Positions 20,566-32,397 of a stretch of DNA of 64,000 bases are shown here, in pieces. Positions within the stretch are counted from its first letter, which is position 1; each line of letters starts with the position of its first letter. Made by a program: the position numbers and the translations under genes. Below the pieces are notes generated by a model. The model saw only the letters and a list, made by a program, of their open reading frames with translations. It was not told where the DNA came from and did no database searches. This DNA comes from Brachypodium distachyon. Its lineage: Eukaryota; Streptophyta; Magnoliopsida; Poales; Poaceae. Location: the NCBI RefSeq assembly GCF_000005505.3, contig NC_016135.3:4488001-4552000 (forward strand), given 5' to 3'.

Positions 20566-21917
20566 GCCACCGAATATTGAGAAAGTTGGCTGTTTTCGAC
20601 TCGGCATTTCACATTATTGAGTTCATCCAGTTGAGCAGAATGAAGATTGACAAACTGAAGCAGGCTTTTGGAATTAAGGATCCCCAAGGATCCTCTTTGG
20701 CTTGCAGTTTGTATGTAAGATCTACTCCCAAGTTTATTACTAAATGTTAACTGTATATAATTAGCTACAGTTTTGGGCATGCATTCCAGTCTAATGAGAG
20801 CATTTTTAATATGCCCTTTTCGAGATTACACCTGTTCATCTTTTGGCTAGCATAGATGGTCCAGGCTCCAGAGTAGGATATTATGGATTGGTCGAGGTGT
20901 TCTGTTGCTACAATTGTGATGTTACAGATTATGGTGATGGTAGTAGTAGTTAATGTTGAAGATTTTGCCCTCAGATTGTGAGCTCACTAGAGGCTGGGGC
21001 GCGCGCCCTCCTGGGTTGTAGTTTTTTTTTTTTTGCCCCTTTGTTCTCATTGCGCATTGATTTATGGCCCCTTGATTTATTCACACATGGCCAAATTTTC
21101 CAACAAACATCAAATACAACTACGGAGATGAAATGTGACCCTGAAAATTCGGGAAAAAGAAAAGAAAAGGACTACTGATATGCCTCCGTCCCTGTTGTCA
21201 GCGAAGCAGCAGAGCGGCAAGCCGAACTACTCTGAAATCTCTACCCAGGGCTCCAGCCTGCAGGGCATCTCCATTCCGGCCACTTTTATCGCCGCCTCCG
21301 CATATCCTCCTACACGAGTTGAAGAGGGTGTGGCCCGGAAGCACTACATCGGACATGGTGTAGGGATTAGAAAGGCAGGGCAGCGTAGAGTTCCTTGCAT
21401 TTAAATGCAGATGTTTCATTGTAAACAAAGAAAATGAATAATTCAGAAATCTAGAGAGCTCAGAAAATATATTTTTTGCGATGCTCCTGTAAATTGTGAT
21501 AATACAAAACTACTGGGGTGGTAGAGAAACAATACCATGTGATTCTCGCAAGGAAAAACCGTAGCGGGACACGTGGACATGACAAGCGAACACCTTTTCA
21601 CTCGTGCTTATTGGTTTTAAATACAAATGTCACAAGTCCTTGGTCTATCTACTTGAAAATAGTTCAATTAAATAGGTGGGCTACTCATTCAGCTATAATA
21701 CTTAAATTTCCTGTTATTACAAATTGGTTGGATATGCTTTTGGATAAATAACATATACTTTCATAACATTTCATCATATGACAGCCTGGCAGCTCAAATA
21801 GTGCAATGCACAGGAAATCACTGGCAGATTGGTTTACAGAACAAACAAGCAGGAAAAAAAGGCTTACCTCTGATCCAGACCCAATAATTGTTTTTCTATA
21901 GCATCACTTGCAAAGCG
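20566..21917. other. No gene recognised
   Basis: Short open frames, including 21135-21404 (89 codons), show no known domain. 21440-21917 is AT-rich intergenic sequence. Confidence 0.3.
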
Positions 21918-22033
21918 ATATTGCCTCTTGAGTATGTCCCATTTGTATCTATCAAAAGATAGCTCTGCTTCGGTAAAAAAAAAAAGTTATGTCAGACTTC
22001 CAAAAACGACCAACCAAAAGAACAGCAGGTTAA
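21918..22033. repeat. Repeat X, copy 1: left flank of the FAR1 cassette
   Basis: This segment matches 27959-28072 with scattered differences. Landmarks are TCTTGAGTATGTCCCATTTG, the A-run AAAAAAAAGTTATGTCAGAC, and GACCAACCAAAAGAACAGCA. In the downstream copy it runs directly into repeat Y. Here the FAR1 cassette intervenes. Confidence 0.8.
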
Positions 22034-22040
22034 TGATTAC

Positions 22041-23335
22041 AGAAATGCTAGTTTTAGAACTAAAATATCTGTAATGCTGCACTGGATCATTACAAAGAGT
22101 ATGTTTTACCAATATCATCCCTCATCATCGCCGTTCCATTGACAATATGTCTGTTAATTTGCTTTTACCATTGTACAGTGCTTCTCTTTAATTCTTTTGT
22201 GCTTGCTAAAATTGTTGGAACTTTGATTAGTAAATTTCGCCCCAAATGATGCTCTGGACCTAAAGTGCTTGCTTTCTCCAAGTGCATTACAGTTTCAGCT
22301 CAAGCCCATCGATTATTTCGCTCACGTCAAGAATTCTGAAGCATCATTGAGTATATAGAAGCAGTAGGATTACCAGAAAAATATTTCAAACAATCTCAAA
22401 TTTGAGGGCAGCAAACCACATGTTCATTCATTCATCAATCTGATATATACACACTGGTATTTTTACAATTTCACAATACACAAAGTCTACTGGTACAATG
22501 TTCTAATTTCTCAACACTAAGTGTAGTACCAAAATACTCCTGCTTCACCTCATATAGACCTGCAGTTCACAGAATAATTGTGACTCTGAGTCTACAGGCA
22601 TAGCACTAGCACTCTAGCAGACGGTGTACAACCGAAGGAAACATCCTGGCAATTTAGCATTCTACATCCCCGCAATTTAGCATTCTAATGGAAACAAAGC
22701 TTTGTAGAGAACGAAGCTCTGCTAGCTGAATGTGAGGAATTTAGAAATGTCTAAACAAGATCGTGACTGCCTGCATAAGACAATAACATAGTTCAGTAAA
22801 AATATTATAGTACTCCGTAGAAAATACAAGAGGGAAAGAAAACTGTGGAATCGCATTGCTTGGAGCTTTGTTTCCACCGTCGGTTGAAGCGCCGGCGCGA
22901 GCGCATCCGCGACAAGCATCGGAGCCATGTGGAGGCGGATCACGAGCAAAAGGCGGCGGTGGGGAATCAGGGGCTCGCCGGCACCTACGTTTCCGCGAGA
23001 TGCAGAAGCGCCGTGCTGGGGCTGACCGCAAGCAGGAACTGGCGGCTGGGGCTGACCGCGAGCAGGAATCGGCGGCGGCGAGTCGAACGCGTGCCGGCTC
23101 CAACGCTTCCGCGAGATGCAGCTGGATCTGGCCGATTGGGGTTGATGGGTTTTTCTTTCTGGTATTTGACCAATACGATACAGATACGTTTTGTGTATAA
23201 ACAAGTAGGAAGTACGGAATAGTATTTGAGGATTCAGAGACGCGTTAAGATTGATGCCTTGAGCTGAGTTGTCAGCATCCTAGGAGGGGCCTCAGGGGAG
23301 AGGACGTGCGGCCTGTTCCCAGAGAATTTTCTGCC
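22041..23335. repeat. Long direct repeat A, left copy flanking the FAR1 pseudogene
   Basis: This 1.3-kb segment is repeated almost identically in the same orientation at 26446-27716. The main difference is that a short GCAATTTAGCATTCTA unit is doubled here and single in the right copy. Both start AGAAATGCTAGTTTTAGAAC and end GAGAATTTTCTGCC. The right half is GC-rich, with minus-strand open frames of 120-160 codons rich in Arg, Ser, Ala and Pro. It has internal duplications of GCATCTCGCGGAA- and GCGGTCAGCCCCAGC-type phrases. On the minus strand this half looks like a gene start followed by an intron, but no family is recognised. The copy ends 38 bp before the FAR1-like ATG. Confidence 0.9.
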
Positions 23336-23372
23336 GAGAGCCATGGCATAGTCGGGCGAATCTTTACATGCA

Positions 23373-26300
23373 ATGACCTCCGCGGACCAGTACGCAGCCG
23401 CTGTCGCCGTAGCGCCTACGTCCACTGGCGTGAAGATCCCGGACGCCCAGCACACAGCCAATGCCGACGGCAGCAACGTACTGCATACCGGTGATCAAAT
23501 GATGGCGGTCACACAACTGGTTCCTTCTTTTTCACTCGACTCGTCCGGCGATCAAGTTGCCGCTAGCACTCTGCATGTGGCTGGTGACAAAACGATGCAA
23601 GCGTCAGCTGGCTCTACTTCCATGATGGGGAATTATGGATCGATCTTGATTGGTACCATGTTAACAGGTTCAGCTAGAACATCACCCCCCACTAAGGTAC
23701 ATATCCATGTGTTAGTTTGTGCAAACAAAATCATGGTTTGCTAGTATAATTCAGTTAATATATATTTGAAAGCAGGTGTATGATACCAACTGTGAATCAT
23801 TAATTGTTCCTAAAGTTGGGATGGCATTCAAGTCAGAAGAGGAAGCATACGAGTTTTACAATAATTATGCCGGTAAGATTGGTTTTAGCATTAGAAAGAG
23901 CCACTCAAAGTTGAGACCAGATAAAACCGTATTTAAAGAAACATATAGTTTGTAGTAGTGAAGGGGAACGAGAGGCTCATTCAAAACATGAAACTGTGAA
24001 ACAAAATGCTATAACAAGGTCCGGTTGTGATGCCCGTATTCAGTTTAGTATTGCTCGGGATGGCGTTTGGAGGGTGCAGAAGGTTGTATTGGAGCACAAT
24101 CATTATCTCGCAAGTCCGGATAAAAGACACATGTTGCGGTCACAGCGCCGTTTGATAGAGTCAGATAAAGTTGTGATAGGTCATATGAGGGAAGCGGGAT
24201 TAAAGCCCGCAGATGTATACAAATTTTTCAAGCAGTGGTATGGAGGACCTCAGCATGTATCTTTTCTGCGGGTGGATAGCAATAACCATATTGGCCGCGA
24301 GCGCAAAAAGTATTTGGAAGTCCATGACGCTCAAACATTGTTGGAGTTCATTAAAAACAAGCAATTAAAAGATCCTTTTTTTATGCCATACAATTAGATG
24401 AGAAGGATTGCCGGATAGCTAATTTGTTTTGGGCAGATGGTCAAACTATCATGGATTATGCTTGTTTTGGTGATGCTTTGTCATTTGACACCACTTTTCA
24501 GACAAACAAGTTTGAAATGACTTTTGCACCACTCCTTGGGACAAACCATCATAAGCAAACCATTCTTTTCGGAGTTGCACTATTATGTGATGAAACCACT
24601 GACTCGTTTATATGGCTCTTCAACACATTTTTAACAGCAATGTCTGGGAAACGACCTGTTACAATTTTCACAGATCAATGTGCAGCTATGGCCAAAGCAA
24701 TTAGCATTGTTTTCCCAAGCACAAAACACTTCCTCTGCATTTGGCACATTTATCAAAATGCCGCTAAGCATCTTAGCCATGTAATTTCAAGCCATCCTCG
24801 GTTTCTTGCTGATTTTAAGAAAGTTGTATACCTAGAAAATTCAGTGCCATACTTTGAGCAGAAGTGGCAAGAGTTGTTGATTGAATATGACCTTGTGGAG
24901 AACTCATGGATACAGACGCTATTTGGTTTGCGTGAGAATTGGGCTGTTGTGTACCGCAATGATTCATTTCATGCCGACATGACCTCAACTCAAAGGAGTG
25001 AAGGTATGAACAATGTGTTCAAGGAACAATTTCGCAAGAAGCTCTGCCTTTCAGAGCTCTTAGTATAGTATGAGAAGTGTGCTACTAGTCTTCGTGAAAA
25101 TGAACTAGATGCAGATTTTAAGTCACGAAAGACTAAACCTGTTACTTATATAAGGAATTTACCTATGTTGAAGACTGCAGCCGAGTCATATACAAGGAGG
25201 CTCTATTCTGATTTCGACGAGCAGTTCAAACATCAATTTTCAGTCACGTGCGAGATGATTTCCACGGTGGGAACTGTGAAAACTTATAAGGTGATGCCAG
25301 TGGCATTTGAGGATGAGGCACTAGTCATCTTTAATCATGAGAATCTGTTTGTATCATGTTTTTGTAGAAGATACGAATCCAAAGGTACGTAATCATCTTT
25401 TAACATTTGTTCGTTTATAAAATGTTGTCTTACTCCGTGTTTTATGATGTCATAGGTCTGTTGTGCAAACATGCTCTTCGAGTGTTCAATATCAACGAGG
25501 TTTTCACTTTACCATCGCAATATATACTGCACAGACGGACAAAGTATGCAAAAAGAGGATATTCTTTGAATAATCAAGAAACTACCAATGCAACCCCACT
25601 TGTTCTTATATTGGTCACTCTCAATTACATAGATAGTAGAGTTTGTCTTGTTTACATGGTTCATCAATAGTAGGTGCCGGGAACACAGTAAATGCAAATA
25701 CTTTTGTCGGAGAAGGTCCTTAACAATTTGCCGTAAGACAGATTGCTCTACTTTCTTTAATATTTTCATGTAATACTGTACCACAAAAATTCTAAATGTT
25801 TCTATACCTATTATGACACAGGCATCTTTTGGGGCAAGCACAATAACTAATACTCCAATTCCACGGTTCACAAATTATATGTTTCATGGAGAAGGTCTTC
25901 AACAATTTTCTGTGGATAGATTACTCGGCCTTGTTTATTGACAAACAATTTCATGTAATTTAACTATCCCAAAAACAACCATAAATATTTTCAGAGTTAT
26001 TATGACACAGGGTTCTTTGGAGGCAAGATCATGGACTAATACCGGAATGACACAGTTCGCAAATAATATGTTTCATCGAGAAGGTCCTCAACAATTTACC
26101 GTAAGACATGTCTCAAGCTATTTTATACTTCCCGTGTAATATAATTGTACCACATTAATTCTGAGCACCGCCTAACTTTTCATGACATAGGGTTTTTTTG
26201 AGGACAGCACAAGTTTTGGTACTACAACAATACCACACTTCACAAATAATACTTTTCATGGGGATTCTTCGACCATGTTTGGTCCATTCATCCAAGGAGG

Positions 26301-26400
26301 ATTTACAGACCTTCTACTTCAAAATGATCAAGCTTCAGAGTTGCTGCATACTTCGAGAAGATTGGATTTTGATGTAAATCCTGGAGGATGGAAGGAGTAG
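23373..26400 (+). pseudogene. FAR1-related / MULE-type transposase gene, disabled
   Basis: Exon 1 (23373-23696) encodes 108 residues without a known domain. A GT-AG intron (23697-23775) leads to a FAR1-type DNA-binding domain: MAFKSEEEAYEFYNNYAGK, then GCDAR and VLEHNHYL. The MULE transposase core follows, with LFWADGQ, FDTTF (first acidic residue), HKQTILFGVALLCDET, FTDQCAAM (second acidic residue), FLCIWHIYQN and RSEGMNNVFK (Glu region). A SWIM zinc finger (CFC...LCKH) is split by a GT-AG intron at 25385-25455. The last exon ends NPGGWKE at 26398, with TAG at 26398-26400. Two frameshifts (about 23941-23948, and in a seven-T run at about 24376-24382) and TAG at 25066-25068 in place of a Glu codon disable it. 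The family includes both Mutator-like transposases and domesticated light-signalling factors such as FAR1/FHY3. Retained introns argue against a processed copy. Confidence 0.88.
25678..26290 (+). repeat. Tandemly repeated exon-like units in the 3' part of the FAR1-like gene
   Basis: About four units recur at roughly 140-190 bp spacing, near 25678, 25820, 26010 and 26189. The better-preserved ones encode variants of SFG(A/G)(S/K)T, then TNT, then a F(T/A)N(Y/N)MFH(G/R)EG segment and QQF(S/T)V. Several end in a donor-like GTAAGAC/GTGGATAG and are preceded by a T-rich stretch ending GACACAGG, an acceptor-like context. This suggests repeated duplication of one small exon with its intron. Confidence 0.65.
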
Positions 26401-26445
26401 GCATAGCAGTAATTTGTTTTCCTTCTTGTGGTCATAGACCGATAT

Positions 26446-27716
26446 AGAAATGCTAGTTTTAGAACTAAAATATCTGTAATGCTGCACTGGATCATTACAA
26501 AGAGTATGTTTTACCAATATCGTCCCTCATCATCGCCGTTCCATTGACAATATGTCTGTTAATTTGCTTTTACCATTGTACAGTGCTTCTCTTTAATTCT
26601 TTTGTGCTTGCTAAAATTGTTGAAACTTTGATTAGTAAATTTCGCCCCAAATGATGCTCTGGACCTGAAGTGCTTGCTTTCTCCAAGTGCATTAAAGCTT
26701 CAGCTCAAGCCCATCGATTATTCAGCTCACGTCAAGAATTCTGAAGTATCATTGAGTATATAGAAGCAGTAGGATTACCAGAAAAATATTTCAAACAATC
26801 TCAAATTTGAGGGCAGCAAACCACATGTTCATTCATTCATCAATCTGATATATACACACTGGTATTTTTACAATTTCACAATACACAAAGTCTACTGGTA
26901 CAATGTTCTAATTTCTCAACACTAAGTGTAGTACCAAAATACTCCTGCTTCACCTCATATAGACCTGCATTTCACAGAATAATTGTGACTCTGAGTCTAC
27001 AGGCATAGCACTAGCACTCTAGCAGACGGTGTACAACCGAAGGAAACATCCTGGCAATTTAGCATTCTAATGGAAACAAAGCTTTGTAGAGAACGAAGCT
27101 CTGCTAGCTGAATGTGAGGAATTCAGAAATGTCTGAACAAGATCGTGACTGCCTGCATAAGACAATAACATAGTTCAGTAAAAATATTATAGTACTCCGT
27201 AGAAAATACAAGAGGGAAAGAAAACTGTGGAATCGCATTGCTTGGAGCTTTGTTTCCACCGTCAGTTGAAGCGCCGGCGCGAGCGCATCTGCGACAAGCA
27301 TCGGAGCCGTGTGGAGGCGGATCACGAGCAAAAGGCGGCGGTGGGGAATCGGGGGCTCGCCGACACCTACGTTTCCGCGAGATGCAGAAGCGCCGTGCTG
27401 GGGCTGACCGCAAGCAGGAACTGGCGGCTGGGCTGACCGTGAGCAGGAATCGGCGGCGGCGAGTCGAACGCTTGCCGGCTCCATCGCTTCCGTGAGATGC
27501 AGCTGGATCTGACCGATTGGGGTTGATGGGTTTTTCTTTCTGGTATTTGACCAATACGATACAGATACGTTTTGTGTACAAACAAGTAGGAAGTACGGAA
27601 TAGTATTTGAGGATTCAGAGACGAGTTAAGATTGGTGCCTTGAGCTGAGTTGTCAGCATCCTAGGAGGGGCCTCAGGGGAGAGGACGTGCGGCCCGTTCC
27701 CAGAGAATTTTCTGCC
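26446..27716. repeat. Long direct repeat A, right copy flanking the FAR1 pseudogene
   Basis: Same orientation as 22041-23335 and nearly identical to it. It begins 46 bp after the FAR1-like stop codon and ends where repeat Y starts. No terminal TG...CA and no terminal inverted repeats are seen, so it is not a standard LTR. Confidence 0.9.
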
Positions 27717-27905
27717 CAAATTGAGGGCTACACAAAAGGAAATTTCACGAAATTGAATAAAACAATAATAACAATTTTTTAGAGCATTTAATGAAACTCC
27801 ATGACGTGCAGCTATATCTTTTGCCAATGTTACACTTTAATTTGGTCCAGTATGCATCGACGAGTGTTAACCGTAGTTAATTCTAGAAAAAAAACAAGCC
27901 AGCTG
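27717..27905. repeat. Repeat Y, copy 1: right flank of the FAR1 cassette
   Basis: Matches 28073-28262 with a few differences, from AAATTGAGGGCTACACAAAA to CAAGCCA(G/A)CTGGCA. In the second copy Y follows directly after repeat X. Here it follows repeat A. Confidence 0.85.
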
Positions 27906-27958
27906 GCATCCATCGTCTTCAACTACAACTATCAACTCGGATGAAATAAACATCAAGA

Positions 27959-28262
27959 TATTGTCTCTTGAGTATGTCCCATTTGTATCCTGTCAAAAGA
28001 TAGTTCTGCTTGTGTCAAAAAAAAAAGTTATGTCAGACTTCCAAAAAGACCAACCAAAAGAACAGCAGGTTAAATTGAGGGCTACACAAAAAGAAATTTC
28101 ACGAAATTGAGTAAAACAATAATAACAATTATTTAGAGCATTTAACGAAACTCCATGGCCTGCAGCTATATCTTTTGCCAATGTTTACACTTTCATTTGG
28201 TCCAGTATGTATCGACGAGTGTTAACCGTAGTTAATTCTAGAAAAAAACAAGCCAACTGGCA
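27959..28262. repeat. Repeat X-Y, copy 2: uninterrupted (empty-site) arrangement
   Basis: X (27959-28072) and Y (28073-28262) are contiguous here through GCAGGTTAAATTGAGGG. In copy 1 the same X ends at GCAGGTTAA (about 22033) and the same Y begins at AAATTGAGGG (27717), with the A-FAR1-A block in between. Only two or three As are shared across the junction, so any target duplication is very short. Confidence 0.8.
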
Positions 28263-30723
28263 ACGTGCTGGAAGGCGACCGTTTCTGTGTTGGGGTCGTG
28301 GTGCGAGTCCGGCGGATCTTGCCTCTTTCCTCGATGGCGTCGACAGGATGGGCTAGATCTAGAATTCGGCGGCAGGCTCGGGGTGCGGCCCCGGCCGATG
28401 AGCCACAACGGCAATGGCTTCGTCTCAGGCGAGCTTCTTGTGAGGTCCATAAAGTTGTTGCGGAGCAATTGAGCCACATTGAATTCGGGTTTGTTGGTCT
28501 CCGTCCCCCCTCTCTCTCTCTCTCAGTCTCAGGTGGTCGGTGAGGCGGCGCTAGAGATGGCGGCGGTCGATGGCTCAGGCACAAAGACTTCCAAATGCTT
28601 TCTTGTATGTTTTCTTCGTTTAGTAGTCGCTTGTGCAAGAGTTATCTTTGTTGTGTACGTATCATGTACCTTGTATGCGACATTATAAATGCTACATTAA
28701 TGCTTCTAAGAAAAATCAAGTCACGGTAACAAACCGCCCACCAAATTCGTCAACGTCTGAACCCTCGGCCGGAACCAGCACGAGATCAGCCACCGAACAG
28801 GACCACCGTCCGCCCCCAATTCAAACCACGAATAGCAACCGCCGGAAAAAACGAGCGCTGCCAAAAGAAACACTGCGCAGGCAAGCCCTACCTATAAAAC
28901 AGGGTCTCACATATTTCTTCTCTATTACTTATAAAGTCATCAACATGTTTTTTCCAACGTTCACCTAACAAAACGTACACGGGATACTTAGAACCCCGCA
29001 ATCAAACTCACTAAACAAAAATTATTTTTTAATTATGTGTGATCAGTGATTACCCGTTAACCCCGAAATTTCAGAGAATCTTTCAGCCCGAATAGTTTTT
29101 TTCTTTTTTCTTGTCGCCCCGCCAGCCCCTGTCTCTCTCCCTAGCCGCATCCTCCTCCTCCCCTTCCCCTGCGGGTGCCGCAGCCTGTGCAGCCGCCTCC
29201 TGCCGTCGCCCCTGCCCTCCCGCCGCCTCCTGCACTCCGGCCTCTCCAGCAGATTCGGGCCCACGCCGCCGCCGCACAGCCCGCCCCGCCGTCTCCGTCG
29301 CCTCCCGCCGCCGCCACAGAGGCCCTCCAGCCCGCCCCGCCATCTCCGTCGAGGTCCGACACCGCCACGACCCGCCGCCGTCGCGCCCCAGCCTCCTGGT
29401 CGCCCCGCTTGTTAGCTGCCCATCCCCGCACGCGACCAGGCGCCCCTTTCGCGACCCGCAGCCGCTCCTCCGCCTCTGCCCTCCCTCCAAGGCCGCCGTG
29501 CCCGCCACCGCCGTTCCTCGGGCTTCTTCTCCGCGTCCCTCCTGCATTGACGCCACCTCTCGGGCCGCGCCTCGAGACCTCGCACCGCCGCAGCCCCGAG
29601 CCTCCCGCATAGTCACGCTGTCGGCGTCACTCTCCAGGACATCAGGTCGCTCAGCCAACAGCCGCCAATGCAGTCGTCGCCCGTGTAAAAGGTGCCCGTC
29701 CTATCAGGCCCCCATCCCTTCCACGCATTGCCTAGGGACTGAATCGAGAATCTCCGCAATTTTAATTTTATATACGTGGATTTGATCTTTAGGATGTTTT
29801 AGTAAATTCAATTCCGAGGGCATATTTAAATAGTTTAGCGATGTTAGTTTGTGAAATCTTCCACTAATATGCTGAACAATGAATTTTGGTGTGTTTCTGT
29901 GTTGACTGCAGGTCTTTCATGATTTGTTTTCTACACTGAGCCATGATGCTTGATTTATTATGACGTCTTTGATTGTGAACAGGGCATTGGAGGCATCATG
30001 GGGGGCACTCAAGGAAGGCGAAGGGAGTTATCTGAATTCTATGATGCCCGTCAATTAGGTTCTCCTCTGACTGTAGATTAATTGTAATCACAATGGCTAT
30101 GTAGTTACCCTATCTGTTACTTTCTATAGCTGTTATGGATGGCTGGATGCACCATAGTTATATTTTGCATCGTTGTCAATCTGGAGTTGTCTGGGATGGC
30201 TAGATGATCATGTGCATGGTGTCCATTGTTGAATGTGAGCCTACATACACTGCTGGAACTTGCAGCTTATCTAACCTGACAGTAGTCACAGAAATTATAT
30301 GGCTTTTCTGACTTTATATTTGTTAGACGTCTGACCTCTGATCGTGTCAATAGTCACGGAAATTATATGGCTTTTATGAACTTTTCCTATGATGTTTTCA
30401 TTACTTTCCTTAGTTTGAAAGTGACTTCTTTTTTCTGAATTTTTACCTTGGTTTGCAATTTTTACCTTGTATATTGTAGAAGGGCATAGCGATGGAGGTA
30501 ATGTTCGTCGTGATGCTAGCTTATATATATCGCAGTGCTGACTCATGCTTTATGCAACAATTGTTCCGTTTCAAGCTTTACCACAAATTACCTTTCAATT
30601 TACCTGAATGTGTATCCTATTGTATTCTGTTCAGCACTGCACTTGGATTCAGCATTTTCTTCTGAACTTTCCCCTCACTGCAAACCTTATACTACCTCTC
30701 TGGGTGCAATTCAATCTGACCAG
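28263..30723. other. No gene recognised; two GC-rich leader-like tracts
   Basis: 28270-28600 and 29100-29700 are GC-rich, with low-complexity Pro/Ala/Arg frames open on both strands at once (for example 29111-29785 plus and 29083-29658 minus), so none is called. A CT microsatellite lies at about 28508-28522. 28720-28880 is T-poor. A duplicated phrase GTCA(C)(A/G)GAAATTATATGGCTTTT occurs at about 30285 and 30353. 29980-30060 looks like a small exon with flanking intron signals, but its product is unknown. Confidence 0.3.
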
Positions 30724-30885
30724 GTTATGTATACTTTTGGCATGAGCAAGGTGGTTGAATACAAGGCAGGTGAGCTTGTGTCGGGAATGACCGGATGCAA
30801 AGATGCACTTTGATCAATAAACTACAGTTACTTTTCAAGATCAATCGTCCTGACTTGCCACTATTGTACTACACGGGTGTTCTTG
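30724..30885 (+). pseudogene. Exon fragment of an NADP-dependent alkenal/double-bond reductase-like gene
   Basis: After CTGACCAG the frame reads VMYTFGMSKVVEYKAGELVSGMTG, matching the G-x-(G/S)KVV...GD-V-G-TGWEEY region of plant 2-alkenal reductases (zinc-free medium-chain dehydrogenases). TGA then interrupts it. In another frame the fragment continues LFKINRPDLP and LLYYTGVLG, the next part of the same fold, up to a GTGAGT donor at 30886. The family reduces the C=C bond of reactive alkenals using NADPH. Other exons are not seen, so this is a fragment with a frameshift and is non-functional. Confidence 0.65.
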
Positions 30886-32397
30886 GTGAGTACACTTTTA
30901 GTTGTCACAAGCAAATCTGCTAATTCATTTTTGTTTATTCGTCATTCTGAAACATAAAGCTATGGGTTCATTTCTTTGTAGTATTGTATATCAAGCAAAT
31001 GTAACCTTGACTTCACTGAAAACTGAAACCCTTGTCCCAAGTTTTTATTTCAGTCAGAACACAACTTCCCTTTCCCATTGCATTATCACCTTGTCTGTTT
31101 GCAAACACCATGTACTACTGAAGTTGCAACTAGAGATATTCGTATAGTATTGGTCACTTATGACAACAAATATGCACCTTTTATTTTTACCTCGTGATCC
31201 TGTTTAAAACATATGTATCTGATAAGTGATGCTTCTGCCTTCTTAATGTCCAAATAATGACTTGCTGCAAATTAAATTTGGAATGCTTTCAACTAAGTTT
31301 ATCGCTTGCAGACTACATCAAGTTAACTATGCAGCAAACTGCCTGAACTTGTAGGTATCAGTGATACAATCATGGTGTGATGATAAGAGACACTTGAAGC
31401 AAATGAACATGGAAATAGAAGGACTTTTTTATAAAAAAGATTGTTGCATCAGGTTGGATCCATGTGTATGTCTGTTGATCATTCTGGACTTAATCTCTTG
31501 ATTCAATTTTATTTTCAGCAACTTGAGATTGTTGATGCTGCTACATCTAGAAGCAACCTGAAATTATTGATGGCCCGATATTTCTCCGTGGATGTTTAGG
31601 CTTTGCAGAAGTGGCAGAAATTTCTATTTCTTGCGACTGACAAAGTTTGTTGCTTTACATGCGACGTGTTAGGTTCCGTGATTGCAGAAGCAGGTGATAT
31701 GTAGAACTATATATATGTCATGCATCTTCCTTCTTTTTATGATTCTTTTGTCAGACAAGAAAGTGCAGTATCTTTATAACAACAAACGCACACACATTGT
31801 TTAGGTGGAATCTGCATTCTTGTTTCACTTGGCACTTTGCATAGTGCAGTTTTCATGATCAATCTTGATTTTTCTTAAACAGGAATATTTTTCTCTTGTT
31901 ACTGCTTGCTGCTCTCATTTATTTATATCGATCTCTGACTATTGTTTGTGTTAAGAGAAACGGAGGAACCCTGAAGCAATTATAATGCATGTGTTCAAGA
32001 GAATCAAATCTGCGATAGGATGATTTCTAGAGCTTCTAGACATGCTTTCATCGGGACATGTTCTACTCCTTTCACAACGACTTTGTATAATGACGTCTGT
32101 ACGAACACACTAGAATGCGTATATTGACAAAATTACGGCACCTAATACCGGGCGAAGGAAGTATATCATATTTAGAATGTGCGTGCATGTGCTCGCTTGC
32201 TAGTAACGGAGAAAAGCTGCTTATATAGGCCGTTATCCAGCCAGGATAAGAAGGAAGGAAAGAAAAAGCAAAATCGGATTAGGATGGAGGACCGTGAAAG
32301 ACGGTGGAAGAAGGCACCAGGCCATAGGAAGGAATCGGGCAACGCCTGCATGGACCCGAATAATTAACTCTCCGGGCGTAGGAAGTGAATCTTATCT
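30886..32397. other. No gene recognised
   Basis: AT-rich sequence with intron-like wording. Small open patches at about 31350-31450 and 31520-31690 resemble exons but match no family I know. 32179-32367 is a short basic frame without a domain. Confidence 0.3.

Noticed and set aside
22041..27716. LTR interpretation of the 1.3-kb direct repeats
   Set aside because: No TG...CA ends, no primer binding site or polypurine tract beside them, and the enclosed gene is a MULE-type transposase with introns rather than gag-pol.
29083..29785. Frames of 224 (plus) and 191 (minus) codons
   Set aside because: Both are Ala/Pro/Arg/Gly-rich and overlap each other in GC-rich DNA. This is more likely a leader or CpG-rich promoter segment than a gene.
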